Assembly: GCA_963662175.1 (NCBI GenBank)
Contig: OY759224.1
Coordinates: forward strand, 30,079,489-30,143,488
DNA from: Aradus depressus
Lineage: Eukaryota > Arthropoda > Insecta > Hemiptera > Aradidae
Length of the DNA stretch: 64,000 nucleotides
Direction: 5' to 3'
The translations under genes were made by a program, and so were the position numbers. The stretch's first letter is position 1. Each line of letters starts with the position of its first letter. Shown in pieces: positions 56,390 to 64,000 of the stretch. Below the pieces are notes generated by a model. That model ran no database searches and had not been told where the DNA came from. It saw nothing but the letters and a program-made list of their open reading frames with translations.

Positions 56390-57573
56390 TTGTCTTCGTC
56401 GCTCGTCACTGTGTGATGTCCGTCTGTCAGTGGGGGCAAGGATGTGTTTTGTCTCAAAATTCGTCGGGTTTCTTTCCAGAGACTACTATCGCCGGGGGTC
56501 ATGTCGGTCAAGTAAGCCCTGTACTTACAAATTCTGTGGTTGTCGAGCTCCCATCTCACCCGTCGGGTCAAGCGATTGAGGTCTCTTTTATCTACATCAC
56601 TTCTTGTTCTTTGCCAGCGTTTGCGAGCCGTGTTTTTTTCGTGAATTAGTGCTAGGATTTGAGTGGGAATGGAGTCATGTATATGTGGTCGTCTGTCTTT
56701 GAAGTGGCGATATGTAGCATTGTGAACTGATGTGTAAACAGTTTGTGTGAATGTCTGTATTGCCCAGTCTATGTCGTCTGTGTGATTGTAGTAGATTGGA
56801 ATTTTAAGAGTTTGATCCATTTCCCATTGAAAAGTTTTCCAATCAATTTTTCCTGTTATAAGTCGTGGAAGCGGTTCGGTGTAGTGTTTGTGTGCTGTGA
56901 ATGTGTTAAGGACGGGGACGTGGTCTGAATCGAGTTCTGTTAGTGTCTCGTAATATATTGGGAATGTGAAATTTTGTATAAGTGTGATGTCTAGGATGTC
57001 TGGATGATATCTGGGTTGTGACGGGTAGAAGGTTGGTTCGTCTGGGGCTGAGACCTGAACACCGAGGTTGTTTGTGGCCGACAAAAGTCTGACCCCATTG
57101 TTATTGGTTCTTCTGCAGCCCCAGATTGTGTGCTTGCTATTGAGGTCCCCGAAAAGTGCAGTCGCGTCTCCTGTAAAAATGTGTTCTAGGTCTGTCTGTT
57201 TTATGCTTAAGTTTGGTCGTTGGTATCCCGAGATGATGTTGAGTCGTCTGTTGTTGGTGAGTGTCAGTTGAATCCCGACAGCCTCCAGGTGCTCCAGTTC
57301 AGGAAGAAGTAGATGGGAATGCTTTATTTTTTTCTTCACACAAACAGCTACTCCTCCAGAGGCTATTCGGGTTTGTCTGTCTCGTCTGTATGTCACGTAT
57401 CCTGTCAGTCTGAATGTGTCTGTCGCTTTGAAGTGTGTTTCTGTTAGACAAACTATGTCTATGTTGTATCGTGTTAGGAGGTTACTGAAAGACTGTTGCT
57501 TTGCTTTCAACCCATTCGCGTTCCAATCTAGGATTGTTAAATTTTGATCAACTGTGGAATTAGGGCTGACCAT
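56329..57573 (-). pseudogene. Jockey-like ORF2: apurinic-type endonuclease domain
   Basis: The 414-codon minus-strand frame starts MVSPNSTVDQNLTILDW. Catalytic blocks are LTILDWNANGL, VCLTETHF, ALFGDLNSKHTIWGC and LDSDHVPVL. After the domain a basic linker leads toward RT, but the frame ends at 56329 because of a frameshift near 56390. Confidence 0.88.
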
Positions 57574-58750
57574 AATTGGAAGAAAGTATGTTATTGAGCA
57601 TTGTGGAAATGAAGTATTTGATTTTGGGAATGAAAGGTTTAATTAAATATAGTAGTATGTCAAATAGGTTTGATGAGGGGTCTTGTTCGTTGAGGTTAGT
57701 TTGATGAGGGGTGCTTGCTGGTGTCTGTGTGTGGTGTCTGCTCCGGGTAAACCAAGGGTTTGATTTAGCTCCTGAGGGGATGTTTTGCTGTGACTGTGGA
57801 GGATTTTCTGAGACTGGTTGGGGAGTAAGTCTAGATGGATTTGCATTTCTTGTGTCATGAATGTGGATTGGTATGTGTTTTCTGTGTGTGATTCGTGATT
57901 GAAGTTTTAAGAAGGTTTCACAGCCTCTATAATTGGCGGGGTGGCTTCCACCACAGTTAGAGCACTTTGGGGACTCTTGGAGAGTACGTGACGTACGCAA
58001 GCTGTGAAATGATGATCTCCTGCACACTTGACACATTTTGGGTCAAGGTGGCAGAAGTTCTTGCTATGTCCCACTTGCTGGCAATTCGTGCACTGCACAA
58101 TGCGTTGAGACCTCTTCCGCGGTTCGACAGTCACTATAGTGTAAAAGAGACGAGATAATTGAAAAATCGCTTTCCCCTCCTGAGTATTCTGGAGCTCGAC
58201 AGAACACAGTGGAGTGGTGCCTTTGTCCTTGTTCAGTAGCCTCGTTACACTGAGGACTGGGTATGTCGGGGTTAGTTCATCTTGTATTTCGGTTTCAGTC
58301 AGGGAGTATGGAACCCCTCGGTTAACAACGGAAAGTTTCCTATCCTATACCAGGAAAGTATAGTATTTTACGTCATTTGTTTGGTAAAATTTGGTCAGTT
58401 TCCTAAAGTCTTCAGATGTCATAAGGAATATTTTAATTTTTTTGTGGCATTGTTTTGTTTCGAAGGGAGATGTTATGATACTTTTAATGTCTGTCAGTAC
58501 TTTTTGAAAATCGTCGGCTTCACAAAGGAAAATTGTGGGGATTTTAAGTTGTTTTTCGGTCTGTGGGGTGGTATCGTTAGTGTGTTGGTCGGTGATGAGT
58601 GCTGCGAGTGGCGCGAATGTGTTGTGCGTGGGTATAGTGGAATGAATTGCGTACCTGCTCCGCTTGGGCTGGGTGTGGCTGGCCCCTGGTGAGGGCTCTC
58701 CGTCTAGCTGCATGGCTGACTCCGGGAGTGCTACAGGTTACCTGTATTGT
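57560..58750 (-). pseudogene. Jockey-like ORF1 with zinc knuckles, frameshifted
   Basis: Three frames together cover a gag-like ORF1. 58713-58345 is the N-terminal half (IFLCEADDFQKVLTDI, FLMTSEDFRKLTKFY). A middle part follows in another frame. The knuckle region covers 58134-57907 and then 58036-57560, with CTNCQQVGHSKNFC, CVKCAGDHHFTAC and CSNCGGSHPANYRGC. The frame ends YGQP and a stop that overlaps the ORF2 start. At least two frameshifts are needed to read it through. Confidence 0.8.
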
Positions 58751-58931
58751 TCAGTCGTGCTTTGAGGTTATCCGTGAGTCCATTTTTCGTGTTGACCGGT
58801 TTTTCGGTCGAGTTGATGTTGGGCTTCATTCTCACCCGTAACTTGGGTGAAAAGTAAGTAATTTTGCTCACTTTTATGAGTATAAATAACTTTTCAAATA
58901 ATAAAAAGGTAAATTTTCTTGAGACAATTTG

Positions 58932-59046
58932 TTTACGTGTTTAAACAAACAAAAGTTCACAAAAACGTTAAATAAAACATTGAATTAGCAAATTTCCTAG
59001 CATCCTTAAACGTTCTGCTCAAACATAGGGTCGTGACATCACCCAA
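58932..59046 (+). repeat. Duplicated block, copy 1 (unoccupied site)
   Basis: From TTACGTGTTTAAACAAACAA to TGACATCACCCAACA it matches 59318-59377 joined to 61095-61158. The junction reads AGCAAA then TTTCCTAGC at 58987-59001, so this copy lacks the 1.7-kb inverted-repeat element. Confidence 0.85.
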
Positions 59047-59317
59047 CACTCACCTCTCTATATAATCAATCCCGTTTCAGTATAGGAGTATAGAAGCCGG
59101 TGGAAGAGAATGGGTAGATAAGCGAATCAGAATTTAAAAATCCCAATAACTGCCGAAGTAATGAATGTATCAACATCAAAATTCGTATTTAAAATTAACA
59201 TTCACGGAGGACATAACCAGTCAAATTTCAGCGATACCGGGCGAGGGGAGGGGGGAGTTCCGGGGTGGGGGCTCAATTCAAAAATCTTAATAACTGCCCA
59301 TGTAATGAATGTTTTGC

Positions 59318-61158
59318 TTACGTGTTTAAACAAACAAAAGTTCACAAAAACGTTAAATAAAACATTGAATTAGCAAAGGGTCTAGCCGGATAAGAGTGCG
59401 AAAACTGCCCCCAACGATTTTCAAATGGACGATTGACCGACAGTTTGCACATGTAAAAAAAAAATTTTCCTGAAAATTTCAGCTCCCAACTCCCATTATT
59501 CGATGAGAAAAAAAATAAAAAGGCAATTTTAATTTTTTTTTTCTTGCCGGTTGTTGCGAGTATGCAACTGTCGATTTTTTTTAAAGTTCTTATGCTTCAA
59601 ATAAACCTCTATAGTATTTTTTTATTATCTTCCGATTTAAATTCGATTTTTAATCGAATTTTGAAAAATTCAAAATGGCTTTTTTGAATGTTATTATTGA
59701 GTGACACTCACCAAATTTTCACAGAATACGTGTTTTTTATATCAAAATATTCCCTAATTTTTTCAAATTTTTTGGTTTGGTGCAACAATGTTAAAAAAAA
59801 AAAAATAATAATTGTTTTCAGTTATTTCCGTTCATATCTATATATATATGATATTATGAATTTTTATTAAAATAGTGTTGTAAAATTTACATATTTTTTA
59901 TTGTTGCAAAATACAATATATAGCAGTAATTTGTGGGTTTGCATCCCCACTCTTCTGCTGAACCCAAAAAAAGAGTTGAAGCGCCACTCGCTTTCCTATC
60001 CTAAATTATAAATATACATAGACTGACAAATGTCAATTTATTTTTAATAATGTAAAGAAAAACTTATGTTTAAAAAAAAAAAATATTGTCTATTTCACAA
60101 AATATGTAACACATCTATGAGAGTACTTTCGGTTTTGCTACCATCTTCATCCACGACCTAACAAATACTAAATGGAAGTTCAACATGTTTATAATACAAA
60201 CTGTACCCTTGCTGTTCAGCCCCCACGGAGTTTTATTTATTTTCCATTAGTTGACTTCAGAGTTTCGAAGCAATGAAAGGAAAGGTTTTACGTGAAGCGT
60301 TCCATCACTTGTCAACTGCATGCATGATGATTAGAGGGAAGTGGGGGGAGGGGTAAGAAAGGAATGAATATTATTATTATTATTATTATGAAAATAATAA
60401 TTATTGAGTAGTGCGCAATTTCTCGTGAAGGCGGTTAGGGCGGTTCGATTTCCGACCACGGCTAAAATCTAATTAAAAAAAAATTCTTCATAAAATTAAA
60501 TTGAAAAAAATTGTACCTACTGTTAACAACCGTTCATACAATTACTGCTATATATTGTATTTTGCAACAATAAAAAATATGTAAATTTTACAACACTATT
60601 TTAATAAAAATTCATAATATCATATATATAGATATGAACGGAAATAACTGAAAACAATTATTTTTTATTTTTTTTAACATTGTTGCACCAAACCAAAAAA
60701 TTTGAAAAAATTAGGGAATATTTTGATATAAAAAACACGTATTCTATGAAAATTTGGTGAGTGTCACTCAATAATAACATTCAAAAAAGCCATTTTGAAT
60801 CTTTCAAAATTCGATTAAAAATCGAATTGAAATCGGAACATAATAAAAAAATACTATAGAGGTGTATTTGAAGCATAAGAACTTTAAAAAAAATCGACAG
60901 TTGCATACTCGCAACAACCGGCAAGAAAAAAAACAAAAGTTAAAATTGCCTTTTTATTTTTTTTCTCATCGAATAATGGAAGTTGGGAGCTGAAATTTTC
61001 AGGAAAATTTTTTTTTTACATGTGCAAACTGTCGGTCAATCGTCCATTCGAAAATCGTTGGGGGCAGTTTTCGCACTCTTATCCGGCTAGACCCTTTACT
61101 AGCATCCTTAAACGTTCTGCTCAAACATCAAACATAGGGTACGTGACATCACCCAACA
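59318..61158 (+). repeat. Duplicated block, copy 2 (occupied site)
   Basis: The flanks 59318-59377 and 61095-61158 match the block at 58932-59046 with few changes, including a short CATCAAA insertion. The Spy-like element at 59378-61094 sits between them. Confidence 0.85.
59378..61094. mobile_element. Spy-like non-autonomous DNA transposon with about 554-bp inverted repeats
   Basis: Ends are GGGTCTAGCCGGATAAGAGT and its exact inverse. The inverted arms run 59378-59930 and 60541-61094 with only scattered mismatches, around a 610-bp spacer without open frames. Immediate flanks are AAA on the left and TTT on the right, and comparison with the empty copy shows no target duplication. Spy transposons are described as inserting precisely between AAA and TTT without duplication, so the assignment is good though no transposase is present. 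The high arm identity implies recent activity or conversion. Confidence 0.8.
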
Positions 61159-61544
61159 GTCCTGCCAACTTCCTACTACCATCCAGTCCCAGTCTCAGTC
61201 CCATGCTATAGTTGCCCGTGAGTAGACGTATTTTAAGTTTTTATTTATTGCCGTATATCAGCCAGTGTCCCCGTTCAGCTTTGTCTTCGTTTGTCCGATG
61301 AGCTTCATTCTTCTGATCTCACCGTTCTTCGGGTTCCATCATCCTTCGAAGATCATCATTTTTGTTTGTATTTCAATTTCACTATTTCACCCTCTGTTGT
61401 TGTCAACATAAAGATATTCATCATTTTATTTTTATTTTCATATATTATAATATTTTCAGTTTTAATTACATATGGGGTATTCAAACATTGTTTCTTACGG
61501 GACTACTTTCATTTTACGTAGTCCATAGTCGATTATATTTTTTA

Positions 61545-62290
61545 CTAGCAGTAATACCCGGCGTTGCCCGGGGAACTTTGAATTTTCTCCTAATATCTCT
61601 CGTTCGAATCCTATTCAATTCTTCGACATTACATTCATGATAATATAATTTTCAATTATTCATATAGAATAAGGCTTATAGTCCTTCAGCGGCGGACACA
61701 ACAGCTAGTAAGTTTTTAGACCCCGGAGCTAGTACGCAAATAGGATCGCTGGGCACCACGGCTGGTATGTGGACCCCACAGCTAGTACATAGTTACTACT
61801 ACTACATGTGAAATTTCATGAGAATCAGTCCATCCGTTAATGCGCTAGGTAAATTTTTATGCTTAGGCCCCCCTTACAACCCCCCCTCCCGTTCACAGTT
61901 TTGGGACGCCACATAGCCTATTATTCAATCGGGGTCAAAAGGATGCTACATGTGGTGTATCATGAAGATCCGACCATTAGTTAATGAGCTACCGGTACCT
62001 TTATATTTAGGCCTACCCGCACAACCCCCCCTCCCGTTCAACATTTTGAGACGTTACACACCCTATTTTTCTATTTGGCCTTCAGGAATACTACATGTTA
62101 AATTTCATGCTATTCCACCATCCGTTTATGAGCTAAAAAAATTGTATGCTTAGGCCCCCCACAACCCCCCCTCCCTTTCAAAATTTTGGGACGCCACATA
62201 GCCTATTATTCAATCGGGCTCAAAAGGATGCTACATCTCAAGTTTCATGAAATCCGTTCAGCGGTTTGAGCGTGATGCTGGAACAAATCG
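61545..62290 (-). mobile_element. Helitron-like unit, 5' truncated, inverted relative to the left array
   Basis: The 3' terminus is the inverse of the left-array tail: CTAG at 61545-61548, then the hairpin GCCGGGTATT/CCCCGGGCAACG. A short minisatellite stretch (61690-61800) and three to four 143-bp units follow. It stops after the ACGCTCAAACCGCTGAACGG word near 62270, without a clear 5' end. Confidence 0.7.
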
Positions 62291-62942
62291 TGAAGAATGT
62301 GAAAATCTTAATTAAAAATTTGTAAAAATTAAATTTTTTTACGATGTAATTTCACTGAGGTGTGTGTTGTGTCACTGTTTAAGCCTATTTCTGAAACGTG
62401 TTCTTTAACTTTTTTTTAAATTGTCTCCCAGTTGGACTTACATAAAAAAAATTACAAAAACTACATTTTAGATAGTAAACCCCATTTTTTTCTTCTGTTT
62501 TCGTTTTTCTTTAGTGCCGTTGAGATGTTTGTATAATGTATTATTTGTTCTGGAACCTACCCAACAGTCCTCTTTTTTAAGTACATCGCCTCTGAAGATG
62601 TTAGCAATACCGAAAGTACTCCCATATTATATATATTTTGTGAAATAAACAATATTTAAATAAAAAAAAATAAAATAAAATACGTTTTTCTTTATTTTTG
62701 ATTGTTTCAAAATATCTCGGCTATAAATGTTAAGTTTCCTTAGAAAGTTAAACTATTGAGTATAACTAGGGAAGTATGAAAGTACATAATTGGTTCAATA
62801 TGAAGAGATACATGTGAAATTGACAGGGGCGTAGCCAGGATTTTGAGCAGGGGGGAGGGTCGCCCCCACTCTGGCTGAGATGAATGAATCCACTCCCAAT
62901 TGTTCTTTCATAAAACGCAACTTTATCTTTATCAACCATATC
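62291..62942. other. Segment interrupting the right Helitron array
   Basis: AT-rich sequence without similarity to the Helitron units. It includes a CAGGGGCGTAGCCAGGATTT word near 62824 of the kind seen at transposon ends, but no matching inverse copy was found nearby. Confidence 0.4.
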
Positions 62943-63371
62943 TTATGTTCGAATCCTATTTAATTCATCGACAGTGCGATCATGATGGAATATGGCTTAT
63001 AGTCCTTCAACGGCGGACTCCTTTACAACGGCCGACCCCACAGCTAGTACGTAGTTAGGAACGCTGGGCACTGCAGCTAGTAAGTGCCTTACAACAGCGG
63101 ACCCCACAGCTATTTTTCAATTGGCTTTAAAGAATACTACATGTCAAATTTCGTGACAATCCGACCATTAGTTACTGAGTTAGCACTATTTTTATGCTTA
63201 GCCCCCCCTTACAACCCCCCTCCCGTTCGACATTTTGAGACGCCACATAGCCTATTATTCAATCGGGCTCAAAAGAATGCTACATGTGAAGTTTCATGAA
63301 AATCTGTCCAGCCGTTTGGGCGTGATGCTGGAACAAACCCACAAACCCCGTTTCAGCTTTATTTATATAGA
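62943..63371 (-). mobile_element. Helitron-like unit with intact 5' end
   Basis: The minus-strand 5' terminus is TCTATATAAATAAAGCTGAA, starting with the diagnostic TC at 63371-63370 and directly abutting the CTAG of the next unit. It contains one to two 143-bp units and a minisatellite fragment. The 3' tail is missing. Confidence 0.7.
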
Positions 63372-63795
63372 CTAGCAGTAATACCCTGCGTTGCCCGGGG
63401 AACTTTGACATTTCTCCTAATATCTCTCATTCGATTTCTATTCAATTCTTCAACACTACATTCATGATGTTATAATTTTCAATTATTCATTTGGCGCCGG
63501 ACATTCCAGCTAGGAGATGTTTAGGACCCCTGGGCACCACGCCTTTCAACGGCGGAAACCACAGCTAGTAAATACTTAGCATCGCTGAAAATCCTAGCCA
63601 GTGCATACTTAAGAACGCTTGTGACCACAGCTAGTATCGGCCTTGCAACGGCGTACACCCCGTCTAGTAGGTGCTCGGAACCGCTGGGCACCACAGCTAG
63701 TACGTAGTTGGACACCTCATCTAGTGGATGGATGGATGGGCGCCACATTTAGTATGCAGTTAGGATCGCTGGGCACCACAGCTAGTTTGTGCCTT
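63372..63795 (-). mobile_element. Helitron-like unit, 3' part
   Basis: CTAG at 63372-63375 with the family hairpin, then the tail and an extended 33-nt minisatellite (63490-63790). It ends abruptly at an ACTTCCCCAG-family copy. Confidence 0.65.
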
Positions 63796-63796
63796 G

Positions 63797-64000
63797 CAAC
63801 TGGATACATCCAGAATCCTATAAAGGACCTATTGATTTTCAGCCAAATCGCCCAAAGGAGAGAGGGCCCAACAAAAAAACCGTAATAACTACTGATGTAA
63901 TGAATGCATTAGCGAAAAATTTAGTCTCTATGTAAGTCAACTATAGATTTTTATCTCAAACGGTCTATTGATTTTTGAGGGAAAGCAACAAATTTAATTA
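63797..64000 (+). repeat. ACTTCCCCAG-family repeat, runs off the window
   Basis: It starts mid-family (ATCCTATAAAGGACCTATTG) with the AGCCAAATCGCCCAAAGGAG and AATAACTACTGATGTAATGA modules, then the 3' part (CAAACGGTCTATTGATTTTT). Confidence 0.6.

Larger units (their letters stand above)
54735..58850 (-). mobile_element. Jockey-like LINE, nearly full length but frameshifted
   Basis: A non-LTR retrotransposon in the last visible MCMDC2 intron, antisense to that gene. It has a zinc-knuckle ORF1, an ORF2 with endonuclease and RT, and no RNase H, the Jockey arrangement. ORF1 and ORF2 overlap by 14 nt (ORF1 stop ends at 57560; ORF2 ATG starts at 57573). Several frameshifts in both frames show it is dead. 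Precise ends and target duplication were not resolved. Confidence 0.85.
54569..59317 (+). repeat. ACTTCCCCAG-family repeat split by a Jockey-like LINE
   Basis: The first part, 54569-54727 (ACTTCCCCAGTTTTACGAAA onward), stops at AACACAATAATCCCCGATA. Family sequence resumes near 59080 (AAAAATCCCAATAACTGCCG) and ends mid-module at 59317. Between them lie the LINE and a duplicated block. Confidence 0.5.

Noticed and set aside
56133..56579. 148-codon plus-strand frame
   Set aside because: It is a shadow of the Jockey-like ORF2 on the minus strand.

Overview
The window is eukaryotic nuclear DNA from an animal, most probably an insect. It is AT-rich and has short phased exons with GT-AG introns. 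The transposon mix (long-terminal-repeat BEL/Pao and Ty3/Gypsy elements, Jockey-like and I-like LINEs, Helitrons, a tRNA-derived SINE, many short inverted-repeat elements) is typical of arthropods. The order cannot be fixed from the sequence; a hemipteran-like genome is only a guess.

Three host genes could be assembled exon by exon, with splice phase agreeing at every junction. (1) 5222-15923, plus strand: eight coding exons for a 393-residue arginine/serine-rich, probably nuclear protein with a proline/methionine-rich tail ending GYYPY; family not recognised. (2) 37127-19602, minus strand: fourteen coding exons giving a complete 705-residue DPY-19 family C-mannosyltransferase. (3) 37609 to at least 54114, plus strand: nine exons of MCMDC2, the meiotic MCM-like protein (MEI-217/MEI-218 in flies); its 3' end lies beyond the window. 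DPY19 and MCMDC2 are head to head with start codons 481 bp apart.

Nearly everything else is mobile DNA. 1-3405 is a head-to-tail array of Helitron-like units carrying minisatellites; the same family returns in inverted orientation at 61545-63795, and a short complete copy sits at 20555-20949. A tRNA-derived SINE (about 330 bp, at least 14 copies) and a short repeat family ending in ACTTCCCCAG (at least 12 copies) fill introns and flanks. The DPY19 intron at 21.3-25.5 kb holds a damaged I-type LINE with RNase H.

The MCMDC2 intron at 40.2-51.4 kb is a four-deep nest: a LINE endonuclease fragment is split by a Tigger/pogo-like element, which is split by a BEL/Pao element lacking its integrase core, which is split by a gag-only Ty3/Gypsy derivative with near-identical LTRs. 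Downstream of the last visible MCMDC2 exon lie a decayed Jockey-like LINE (54.7-58.85 kb) and a 1.7-kb element with about 554-bp inverted repeats. That element sits exactly between AAA and TTT with no target duplication, the signature of the Spy group, and its unoccupied site is preserved in a neighbouring duplicated block.

No rRNA gene, standalone tRNA gene, CRISPR array or prokaryotic gene was found.
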